Source of the DNA: Gillisia sp. Hel_I_86
Lineage (GTDB): Bacteria; Bacteroidota; Bacteroidia; Flavobacteriales; Flavobacteriaceae
Direction: 5' to 3'
DNA: 64,000 nucleotides
Assembly: GCF_007827275.1 (NCBI RefSeq)
Contig: NZ_VISE01000001.1
Span: forward strand, 806,001-870,000
Every line of letters starts with the position of its first letter. Position 1 is the stretch's first letter. A program made the position numbers and the translations under genes. Of the stretch, positions 34,476-41,902 are shown one piece after another. The notes under the pieces are model-generated. The model was not told the DNA's origin. It made no database searches and saw only the letters and a list, made by a program, of their open reading frames with translations.

Positions 34476-35000
34476 TTATAAATTTTCAAAGTAAATTGTT
34501 TTTAATTTTTTTAGTGCCCTGCACACCTTGGTCTTTACAGCTCCGGGTGTGCTATTCATTATTTCTGCCAGTTCGTTATATTTTATCTCCCGCAACCGGT
34601 TTAGTATCAAGAGCTCCCTGTCTGGAGCTTCCAACTTGTCAAGTGCCCTTTGAAGCTGGGTATAATCTTCTGGCTCTTCATCCGTCGTTTTAAACAATTT
34701 TTCATGTTGTTCGTCAAGGCTATCATGGAGCCCATTGTTTCTCTTGTAATACGTTTTTAAACTGTTGCGTGCAATGGTGAACATCCAGACTACAAATCGA
34801 CCCTTGGCATAGGTGGTTCTATACTTCATGATCTTATAGAACACCTCTTGGGTCAGGTCTTCACTCAACATCCCGTCTCCCGTCATTTTATTTAAAAAGT
34901 TGAAAACATGCCGATGATGCCTTTCGAACAAGATTTTTAGTAGATCCAAGTCTCCTTCCGCAACCTGTTGCATGAGTTCTTCGTCGGTAATTCCCTCCAA
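34476..35000 (-). CDS. ECF-type RNA polymerase sigma factor
   Basis: A 174-residue sigma-70 family protein of group 4. Region 2 includes HVFNFLNKMTGDGMLSEDLTQEVFYKIMKY and RFVVWMFTIARNSLKTYYKR; region 4 includes LDKLEAPDRELLILNRLREIKYNELAEIMNSTPGAVKTKVCRALKKLK. Regions 1 and 3 are absent, as usual. It is the first gene of a four-gene operon with its anti-sigma factor and two DUF4097 proteins and probably controls that operon. Confidence 0.93.
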   Translation of the reverse strand: MEGITDEELMQQVAEGDLDLLKILFERHHRHVFNFLNKMTGDGMLSEDLTQEVFYKIMKYRTTYAKGRFVVWMFTIARNSLKTYYKRNNGLHDSLDEQHEKLFKTTDEEPEDYTQLQRALDKLEAPDRELLILNRLREIKYNELAEIMNSTPGAVKTKVCRALKKLKTIYFENL

Positions 35001-35320
35001 GTGGTTTTCTTTAATGAGTCTTCAATTGTATATACCCTTAAAATTAGAAAAGGTTACATCACGTGACAATATTTTTTGAGAAAAGGCGAAAGAAATTTGT
35101 CGAATTGCATAGGGATCCATGGAGCATATGGATTTTTAACCCTAAAAACTGAAGTTTTATTAGCGTGAGAAGAGGTGAATAGAAAACCCTGAGGCAGAGC
35201 CGTCGGGGAATTTTTAGATTAAAATGGAAATGATTTCGTTTGAAAAATCAATACTGCACTTTTAGTATCGCTATCAGTATCAACATCTGTTGAAGCAATT
35301 AAAGAACAACAAATGAACCA
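35001..35320. other. Intergenic region upstream of the sigma factor gene
   Basis: This stretch should hold the sigma factor operon promoter, but no consensus was fixed. A GC-rich hairpin-like piece, CCTGAGGCAGAGCCGTCGGGG near 35190, resembles the GAGGCAAGCCTC part of the 100-bp direct repeat at 44066. Confidence 0.45.
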
Positions 35321-35363
35321 CTATGGACTACAAGTCCATAGTTTCGGCTCGTGACTAAAGTCA
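35321..35363. repeat. Paired hairpins at the 3' side of the IS200-type gene
   Basis: CTATGGACTACAAGTCCATAG (35321-35341) has a 9-bp stem with a 3-base loop. Directly after it, GTGACTAAAGTCAC (about 35350-35363) gives a 6-bp stem with a 2-base loop. Both share ACT-x-AAGT-like cores. Subterminal hairpins of this kind are recognised by IS200-type Y1 transposases. Confidence 0.6.
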
Positions 35364-35372
35364 CACATGCGG

Positions 35373-35809
35373 CTATTTCTCAATTATAAAATTGGTGCCA
35401 TCCCCATCGTTGGGTTTTCGATGGTGCTCCAAATATTCATTGACCATCTCATCTGTAATATTCCCAGTGCTCCAGCACCCATAGCCTATCCCCCAAAAAT
35501 GCCTGCCCCAATATCGTTTTTTTAACTCTGGGAATTCCTGCTGTAGCTTTCGTGAACTGCGTCCTTTCATTTGCTTTACAAGAGTGCTCATCGATAGTAA
35601 TGGGCGATATTCTGCATGCATGTGAACGTGGTCTTGTGAAACTACCCCTTTCAATATCAATACATCTTCCGATTCACATATCTCTAGCAACAACGTCCTG
35701 CACCGTATTTGAAATCCCCTACTAGAACATCGTAGCGGTACTTGGTACTCCGAACTATATGGGCAGTTAATCTTGAAACGCTATGGCCATTTGTTCTCTG
35801 ATCTGGCAT
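35373..35809 (-). pseudogene. IS200/IS605-type Y1 transposase, frameshifted
   Basis: From ATG at 35809 the frame reads MPDQRTNGHSVSRLTAHIVR and then STKYRYDVLVGD, a normal IS200 TnpA start. Near 35714-35719 the frame is lost, and the rest continues in another frame: RTLLLEICESEDVLILKGVVSQDHVHMH to the stop at 35373. The distance fits loss of a single base. The HUH motif is HVHMH, and the catalytic tyrosine probably lies in MVNEYLEHH. The reconstructed protein of about 145 residues has the usual length. Left alone, the gene is inactive. Confidence 0.85.
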
Positions 35810-35954
35810 AAACCCAAAGATAGGTCTTTTTAGAAGCTAAAGCGAAATGTACTAAAGTGCATAGTTTTAACTACTTTTTGAGACCAATAAAATATTACTG
35901 GGTTAATGATGGGTTAACGGAAAGGATTTTAGCTAGAAAAAGAAGAAACTGTGT

Positions 35955-35962
35955 TAAGTTTG
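35955..35962 (+). promoter_or_regulatory. -7 promoter element before the histidine kinase gene
   Basis: TAAGTTTG fits the consensus TAnnTTTG and lies 16 bases before the ATG at 35979. No good TTTG is found 19 bases upstream, so the promoter may need an activator, such as the response regulator of the operon. Confidence 0.35.
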
Positions 35963-35978
35963 GAATAGATTAAAGTAT

Positions 35979-37373
35979 ATGAAAACGAAGTTTTTTTGGT
36001 TGATAACGGTTTCAATAGTAGTATTTATTGCACTTTCGAGTATTCAGGGTTATTTGATTTACAATACCTATACCCTAAAGCGGAATGCTTTTATTGAACA
36101 AACTCGCGATCGAATTTCAAAAATCGATTATAACCAAGAGTTGGATTCGATATTGGATTCTTGGGGCGAGGAATTAAAAAATCAAATTGCCGATTACAAA
36201 AATGGACGAATTACCAAAAAGGAATTGCTCTACCGTATCAAATTAAAAGCTGATACGTTAAATGATCAATATTACCCTATTTACAAAAGCGAATTGCAAA
36301 ACAGAAAGCTGGGATATGCGGTCAATTACAAGAAAAATATTAAAAGTATCGTGATTTTTGGGAAGGAAAACGATACTATTTTTCCGCTGAAACAAGCCGG
36401 GACCTTTCGAATATTTGGCGCCGATTTCCCCAATGATAAAGCAAATTCAGTGAGTGTTTCCCGTACTTTTTCCCAATATGAATTCATCAATCAAACCGCG
36501 GAAGAGATTATTACCCAACAATACAACCTGGAGATAAAAGCACAAGATTTGATGCAAATTATTGATGAAAAAAGTATTGTGTTCAAGCAGATGACGGGTC
36601 TTCTGGTGGGCTCTACAATCATTTTTTTGGCGATGGTGGGCTTATTTTATTATTCGTTGAAAACCCTTATAAAACAGAAAAAAATAAATACCATCAAAAC
36701 AGACTTTATTAACAACATCACCCATGAACTCAAAACACCCTTGGCCACTTTGGGAATTGCGACCAAAGGATTGAAGGTCAAAGAAATTCAGAATGATCCC
36801 AAAGCAATTACCCATTCCCTAGCAATTATCGATCGGCAGAACGACCGCATCCAAAAACTGATCGACCAGGTCATGAGCAACAGCCTCCATGCTGAAAGTA
36901 TCCCGTTGCAACGCACACAGGTCTTGGCACGTCCTTATTTGGAAGAAGTACTGGAAGATTTTAAAATGGGCTTACAGCATCGTAAGCTCACTTTAAAAAC
37001 CGATTTTTTTCAAAAGGAAGTCCTGCTGCGATTGGACAAATTTTATTTTACCACCGCTTTGTTCAATTTGCTGGACAATGCTATAAAATACAGTGAAGAA
37101 CCTATCGAAATCATGGTTAAGACAACCGTTGATAAAAACCAGTTTACAATTGCCATTCAAGACCAAGGAATAGGGATTTCAAAAATGGCACAAAAACACC
37201 TGTTCGATAAATTTTACCGCGTTCCACAAGGCGACGTTTACGTACAGAAAGGACTTGGCTTAGGTTTGTATTACACGCAACAAATTGTAAAAGCTCATCA
37301 CGGGGAGATTTCAGTAGAAAGTGAACCGGGAAAAGGCAGTGCTTTTTTAATAAAAATCCCGTTGGACAGATGA
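35979..37373 (+). CDS. Sensor histidine kinase
   Basis: A 464-residue HK with a first membrane helix (residues about 7-29), a periplasmic sensor region of about 170 residues with no recognised domain, and a second helix at about 205-227. The phosphorylated histidine lies in NNITHELKTPLATLG (about H249), followed by the catalytic domain with LFNLLDNAIKYSEEP (N box), IQDQGIGIS (G1) and KGLGLGLYYTQQI (G2). No HAMP domain is evident. It overlaps the response regulator by four bases (ATGA) and should phosphorylate it. Confidence 0.93.
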   Translation: MKTKFFWLITVSIVVFIALSSIQGYLIYNTYTLKRNAFIEQTRDRISKIDYNQELDSILDSWGEELKNQIADYKNGRITKKELLYRIKLKADTLNDQYYPIYKSELQNRKLGYAVNYKKNIKSIVIFGKENDTIFPLKQAGTFRIFGADFPNDKANSVSVSRTFSQYEFINQTAEEIITQQYNLEIKAQDLMQIIDEKSIVFKQMTGLLVGSTIIFLAMVGLFYYSLKTLIKQKKINTIKTDFINNITHELKTPLATLGIATKGLKVKEIQNDPKAITHSLAIIDRQNDRIQKLIDQVMSNSLHAESIPLQRTQVLARPYLEEVLEDFKMGLQHRKLTLKTDFFQKEVLLRLDKFYFTTALFNLLDNAIKYSEEPIEIMVKTTVDKNQFTIAIQDQGIGISKMAQKHLFDKFYRVPQGDVYVQKGLGLGLYYTQQIVKAHHGEISVESEPGKGSAFLIKIPLDR

Positions 37374-38086
37374 AAAAGACACCTATTTTATTGGCAGAAG
37401 ACGATGTGGATTTTGGAAGTATCCTCAAGCAATATTTGGAAGCACACCATTATAAAGTCACTTGGGCAAAAAATGGAAAAGAAGCATTGGAAATTTTTAA
37501 ACAATCCCAAAAGAACCCTTTCGCCATGGGTGTATTGGACGTGATGATGCCACAACTAGATGGTTTCCAGTTGGCTGAAAAAATAATTGATATCGCTCCC
37601 GAAATGCCTTTTATATTCTTAACGGCCAGAAAGCTAAAGGAAGACAAAATAAAAGGGCTCAAACTGGGAGCTGATGATTATATCATCAAACCTTTTGATG
37701 CTGATATTTTGGTTTTGCGGCTGAACAATATCCTGCGGCGCACGCAAAACAGGGCACGCATAAAAAAACCTTCCAAAATCCAAATGGCCAGTTACAGCTT
37801 GGACACAAAAAATTACTGCTTGTTGCGTAATGGTAAGCTTCAAAAGATCACCGAAAAAGAAGCTGAATTGCTCCGTTATTTGTTCCATCATAAAAATCAG
37901 CTTTTAAAACGCGAGCAGATTTTGAATGCAATCTGGGAAAACGATGACTTTTTTTCTGGACGGAGTATGGATGTGTTCATCAGTCGTATCCGAAAACATT
38001 TAAAAGCAGACCCCAGCATTTGTATTGAAAGTACCCGGGGGATTGGACTCACCTTGCACATTGATGAAGAAAAGAAAAATAATTAA
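37370..38086 (+). CDS. OmpR-family response regulator
   Basis: A 238-residue protein. The receiver domain has the acidic pair in LLAEDDVDFG, the phosphoacceptor in GVLDVMMPQLDG (about D54) and lysine in DYIIKPFDAD. The C-terminal winged helix ends with the DNA-binding and wing pattern RSMDVFISRIRKHLKADPSICIESTRGIGLTLHI. It forms an operon with the histidine kinase before it and the exported coiled-coil protein after it. Confidence 0.94.
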   Translation: MKKTPILLAEDDVDFGSILKQYLEAHHYKVTWAKNGKEALEIFKQSQKNPFAMGVLDVMMPQLDGFQLAEKIIDIAPEMPFIFLTARKLKEDKIKGLKLGADDYIIKPFDADILVLRLNNILRRTQNRARIKKPSKIQMASYSLDTKNYCLLRNGKLQKITEKEAELLRYLFHHKNQLLKREQILNAIWENDDFFSGRSMDVFISRIRKHLKADPSICIESTRGIGLTLHIDEEKKNN

Positions 38087-38120
38087 CTAATAAATTTAAT
38101 CCACTTAAATATTGAATCTT

Positions 38121-38786
38121 ATGAAAGCAATTTTTTTAACTAGTTTATTGATGAGCCTGGGTACTTTAAGTTTTGCTCAACAAACTCCCAAGACTCCTAC
38201 TTCTTCAACGACGGTAAGTACCTCTTCGAGCACCAGTAGTAATTACATTCGATCGGTTTCGAATAGCGATACAGATGAAGATGGAAACCTGTCAATTGCG
38301 ATAAGTGAATCGGACAACTCCTATAAATTAAGTGCAAAATTTTCCTCGAAGAACGACAAGGCACTAAAAGATCTTTTGCTGAATGAGTTTGGAAAAGAAA
38401 ATTTGGAAAAAGATGGTGATAAATGGGAATGGAAGTTGTCGAGCGCAGAAGATGATGTTTACAGCATCAAATTTTCTTCCGGAAAACTAAAAATGGAATT
38501 GGATAAAGAAGAGGCCGCAAATACGCTGATTGAAAAATTTGTACGTACCGGCAAAGAAATCAATCAATTGCTTTCTGGCGAAGAAGACCAAAAAGCGGAA
38601 GCCCTAAAACGCAGGGCGCAACACCTGCAAAGGGAAGCTCAACGAATGCAGCACGAGGCGGAACGCTTGGGTAAAAGCTCAAACAAGGAAGAGGTTAGCG
38701 CCCTAAAAATGAAGGCTGAAAGATTGCAGCAAAAAGTTGATAGTTTACAGAAGGAATTAAGGAAAATTAAGAAGAAACAGGAATAA
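38121..38786 (+). CDS. Exported protein with C-terminal coiled coil
   Basis: The 221 residues start with a signal peptide (IFLTSLLMSLGTLSFAQQ), followed by a serine/threonine-rich linker, a small domain with SIAISESDNSYKLSAKFSSKNDKALKDLLLNEF, and a long charged coiled coil from about residue 150 (ALKRRAQHLQREAQRMQHEAERLG, then LKMKAERLQQKVDSLQKELRKIK). The ATG at 38121 is preferred over the upstream TTG. It may be the main target or a signal partner of the two-component system, an inference from the operon. I do not recognise a family. Confidence 0.75.
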   Translation: MKAIFLTSLLMSLGTLSFAQQTPKTPTSSTTVSTSSSTSSNYIRSVSNSDTDEDGNLSIAISESDNSYKLSAKFSSKNDKALKDLLLNEFGKENLEKDGDKWEWKLSSAEDDVYSIKFSSGKLKMELDKEEAANTLIEKFVRTGKEINQLLSGEEDQKAEALKRRAQHLQREAQRMQHEAERLGKSSNKEEVSALKMKAERLQQKVDSLQKELRKIKKKQE

Positions 38787-38806
38787 ATTTTTGAATTTGG
38801 CTTTAC

Positions 38807-38837
38807 CCGCTTGACTTTTTAAAGTCAAGCGGTTTTT
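38807..38837 (+). terminator. Intrinsic terminator of the two-component operon
   Basis: CCGCTTGACTTT and AAAGTCAAGCGG form a perfect 12-bp stem with a 2-base TT loop, followed by TTTTT. It ends the kinase/regulator/coiled-coil transcript. Confidence 0.85.
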
Positions 38838-39102
38838 AAATTTCAGGTTTTAGAAAGAAAAATATCTATTCAGCTCATTCCTCTTTATTCCGGGAGAAGC
38901 ACTTCATTTCAAAAGTTTTGGACACATCTTCACAGGTTGCATTGTCCATTCCACTTGTCGCTCATTCCGAAAAAAATTGGAAGACGGGTAAACTTCCTTC
39001 CCCGCTCCAACTTTAAAGACCATTCAGCTTTAGATTCGATGGAAATAATATGGCACATTTTAAATATTGGTATTGAAAAAAGTCTACAGTTGTTTTTGCC
39101 AA
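38838..39102. other. Intergenic stretch with nothing recognised
   Basis: These roughly 260 bases between convergent genes hold no open frame with coding character, and no strong repeat was seen. Confidence 0.5.
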
Positions 39103-40515
39103 TTATTTGATGTTCTTCATTTTGATTTTGTTCACCATTTTTTCGGCATTCCCATTGGTGCCTCCAAGGCTTATTGCTGTGTTATAGCTAGCTAATGCTA
39201 AATCATACTGTTCATTAATATAATAAGCCTCTCCTAAACTATCGAATGAATTTGCATTATTGGGAAATTCTGTGGTTGCCAACTTAAATATGTCTATTAA
39301 TTCTTTTCTTTTTCCAGCCCTATAAAGTTCATAACCCAATTTGTTAAGTTCGTCCGGATCTTCAAAAGCGTATTCATCTGGTTGATTTTTCTTGAGCAAA
39401 TAATATGATGCTACTCCTTTGGATACATCTTTCAGGCTCTCTTTTCTTATGGCTTGATAAATTGATTTTTCAGGAACTATATAAGGTTTCCCCAACATTA
39501 TATCATGAATAGTATGCCCTAAATCCCAAACTCTATTTCTATGGTTGGATAATAGGATAATCGTAATATTATTTTTAAAGTCATTTAAAAAAATAGATTC
39601 AAACTTATAAGAAGTTCCATTGTGTCTTTGTAGTTTCTTTTCTTCAAAATATTCCCCAATGGATGAAGTTTTATCTTTTACATATGGATTTCTTAGTAGG
39701 GTATCAAAGGATTTTTGAGAGATCAAGACATTTGAGTTCATTGCTTCAATCCATTTGGATAAATCATTCATGTCTAACCATAACCAACCACTAATAAAAT
39801 TCATTTCGGGACACTTTATATTATCAAAATCGTAACAGGATGTCCGGTTATCATAATTTTCTTTTGGATCAAATACCGAATTTGTCATTTTTAAAGGTCT
39901 AAGAATATTTTCAATAACAAATTCCTCAAACGATTGTCCGGTTACTTTTTCAATGATTCTTCGCTGTAAGAACACATTACTATTGTCATAGATAAAATCA
40001 GTTCCTGGTTTAAAAAGTAAGCTATCGTTATTTTTTAAAATATTCCAGGCCTCTTCATCGCTACCAGGGTTTAGTGGGTCGATTTGAGGTATTCCTCCTG
40101 CATAATTTAGTAGATGTCTTACGGTAACTTTTTCTGACCAATTTGGTAATCCAAAATTAAAGTTAGAAATAGTGTCATCTAGGTTTAGAAGACCACGTTC
40201 ATTAAGCATCATTATTGCGACACCATTAAACTCCTTTGCAATAGAACCGATATTAAAAATTGATTTATCATTTAATTTAATTTGTTGGGTGCCATCTGTA
40301 TAACCAAAAGATTTTTGATAAATAATATTATCCTTTTTTACAACAAGAACATTTCCATTAAAAAGGTCTCTCTCGTATGATTTTGTTATTAGAGAATCGA
40401 TTTGCTTGACATATCTAGCCTCATTTTGGTTTTCTGTAAGTTGAGCTTTACATCCAAGAATTGATAGTGCAATTATTAAAAAACTTATTCCTCTAGTAAT
40501 AATAAATAGTCTCAT
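39103..40515 (-). CDS. Beta-lactamase-fold serine hydrolase with C-terminal TPR, lipoprotein
   Basis: The 470 residues begin with a lipoprotein signal (LIIALSILGC, C22). The class C beta-lactamase-like domain has the nucleophile motif S-x-x-K at S91 and K94 (IGSIAKEF) and a Y-x-N motif in IYDNSN. The C-terminal 100 residues contain TPR-like helices (NANSFDSLGEAYYINEQYDLALASYNTAISLGG). Such proteins are usually peptidases or esterases acting on peptidoglycan-like or D-amino acid substrates rather than true beta-lactamases. It has no operon partner. Confidence 0.88.
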   Translation of the reverse strand: MRLFIITRGISFLIIALSILGCKAQLTENQNEARYVKQIDSLITKSYERDLFNGNVLVVKKDNIIYQKSFGYTDGTQQIKLNDKSIFNIGSIAKEFNGVAIMMLNERGLLNLDDTISNFNFGLPNWSEKVTVRHLLNYAGGIPQIDPLNPGSDEEAWNILKNNDSLLFKPGTDFIYDNSNVFLQRRIIEKVTGQSFEEFVIENILRPLKMTNSVFDPKENYDNRTSCYDFDNIKCPEMNFISGWLWLDMNDLSKWIEAMNSNVLISQKSFDTLLRNPYVKDKTSSIGEYFEEKKLQRHNGTSYKFESIFLNDFKNNITIILLSNHRNRVWDLGHTIHDIMLGKPYIVPEKSIYQAIRKESLKDVSKGVASYYLLKKNQPDEYAFEDPDELNKLGYELYRAGKRKELIDIFKLATTEFPNNANSFDSLGEAYYINEQYDLALASYNTAISLGGTNGNAEKMVNKIKMKNIK

Positions 40516-40776
40516 GAATCTCTTATTTTCTTTAAAGACTTATTAAATATTTAAATATTACATTTTTCCTATTAGTTATTAGTGGTTGCATCATTCTAGA
40601 TAAATAATTTTAAAAATAAAGGATACGAAATAAAAGGACTTTTTTAATGCACAATAACAACATATAGTAGTTGAAACTACGTATAAAACCTAGTGGTAAG
40701 TTCATTTTTTATGGCATTATAATTTTAAAATTTGACTGTCCTAGCAAATGAAAATATGATAATTATTGCAAACACC

Positions 40777-40807
40777 TTGTTTAACTATGTATTTTGTATT
40801 AGGTTTG
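40777..40807 (+). promoter_or_regulatory. Promoter immediately before the PadR gene
   Basis: TTG at 40777-40779 and TAGGTTTG at 40800-40807 fit the Bacteroidota consensus with a 20-base spacer. The ATG of the PadR gene is at 40812, just four bases after the -7 element, so the transcript may start at or next to the start codon. Confidence 0.45.
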
Positions 40808-40811
40808 TGAA

Positions 40812-41147
40812 ATGAACGAAGAGTTTGTACATAAATGGAAATCACAGGTCAAGAAAGGAACCTTGGCTTTTATCGTATTAAATGTTCTTGGAGACAATGA
40901 ATTTTATGGCTATGAACTCATTGAACAGGTTCGGAAGAACACGGCTATTGAAATTGCTGAAGGTACGCTGTACCCCTTGATGAACAGGCTCAAGAATGAA
41001 AACCTTGTTACATCGAAGTGGGTAGAACAGGATTCGGGCATACCCAGAAAATACTACACCCTTACCCCTACCGGGGAAGAAACTTTGAAACAGATGAGAA
41101 TCTTCTGGGAAACCCTTGAAGTCTCAATCAAAAAGATATTAAAATGA
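40812..41147 (+). CDS. PadR family transcriptional regulator
   Basis: A 111-residue winged-helix protein with KGTLAFIVLNVLGDNEFYGYELIEQV, IAEGTLYPLMNRLKNENLV and GIPRKYYTLTPTGEETL. It should bind an operator near its own promoter as a dimer. Its stop overlaps the ATG of the HAAS-type gene by four bases. The pair probably also controls the following serine hydrolase gene. Confidence 0.92.
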   Translation: MNEEFVHKWKSQVKKGTLAFIVLNVLGDNEFYGYELIEQVRKNTAIEIAEGTLYPLMNRLKNENLVTSKWVEQDSGIPRKYYTLTPTGEETLKQMRIFWETLEVSIKKILK

Positions 41148-41737
41148 AAGTACTGGGTTTTCAACAGTCGGCATCACAAAAAATTTACACCGATTACATC
41201 AACCGGATTAAGCGCACCACTACCACCTTGGCTAAAGAGGATCGGCAAGATGTGCTTATGGAATTCAACAGCCATATATACGAGGGAATGCAAAGACATT
41301 CTGGTGATAATGAAGTAGATAATTTATTGAACGTGATTGAAAACCTCGGCGCTCCAGAAGAAGTTTTAAAACCTTTAGTGGCCGAAAAAAAGCTTCAACA
41401 GGCCACAAAGACTTTTAATCCGGTACATGTGTTTAAAGCCTTGGTGTTAAATATAACCAATGGCCTTGCTTACATAGTATTTGCTTTTCTATATATTATG
41501 CTGTTTGGTTTTTTGTTCGTGATCGGGGCTAAAATATTTAACCCAGATAAGGTTGGATTGTTTTTTAAAGAAGGTGCTTTTTTTGTATTGGGATCAATAA
41601 ATTCAGAATCCAGACAAACTCAGGGAGTTGAAGAGGTATTGGGAAATTGGTTTATTCCCGTAATGAGCCTTGTTACAATTATTTTGTACGTACTAATTAC
41701 CTTGCTGCTCCGCCTAAAGAGAAGAGGACGAACATAA
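41144..41737 (+). CDS. HAAS/DUF1700-type membrane protein, partner of PadR
   Basis: The 197 residues open with a helical HAAS-like segment (YTDYINRIKRTTTTLAKEDRQDVLMEFNSHIYEGMQRHSGD, IENLGAPEEVLKPLV), followed by about two membrane helices (IVFAFLYIMLFGFLFVIGAKIF and VMSLVTIILYVLITLLLRL). HAAS proteins are nearly always encoded next to PadR and are thought to couple an envelope signal to it. The gene overlaps the PadR gene by four bases. Confidence 0.8.
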   Translation: MKVLGFQQSASQKIYTDYINRIKRTTTTLAKEDRQDVLMEFNSHIYEGMQRHSGDNEVDNLLNVIENLGAPEEVLKPLVAEKKLQQATKTFNPVHVFKALVLNITNGLAYIVFAFLYIMLFGFLFVIGAKIFNPDKVGLFFKEGAFFVLGSINSESRQTQGVEEVLGNWFIPVMSLVTIILYVLITLLLRLKRRGRT

Positions 41738-41902
41738 TCCATTTTTTTGAATTTATACATCGTTATGCTATGTTACGGGTTATACAATGCTTTAATTAGT
41801 TGAACTATTAGAATCTTTTGAGGGGTAAAGAAATAATATTGAGACAGAATCTTGAAAACTAATAAATAAAATATCCTCACCATTTTTAATTTAATACTTG
41901 TT

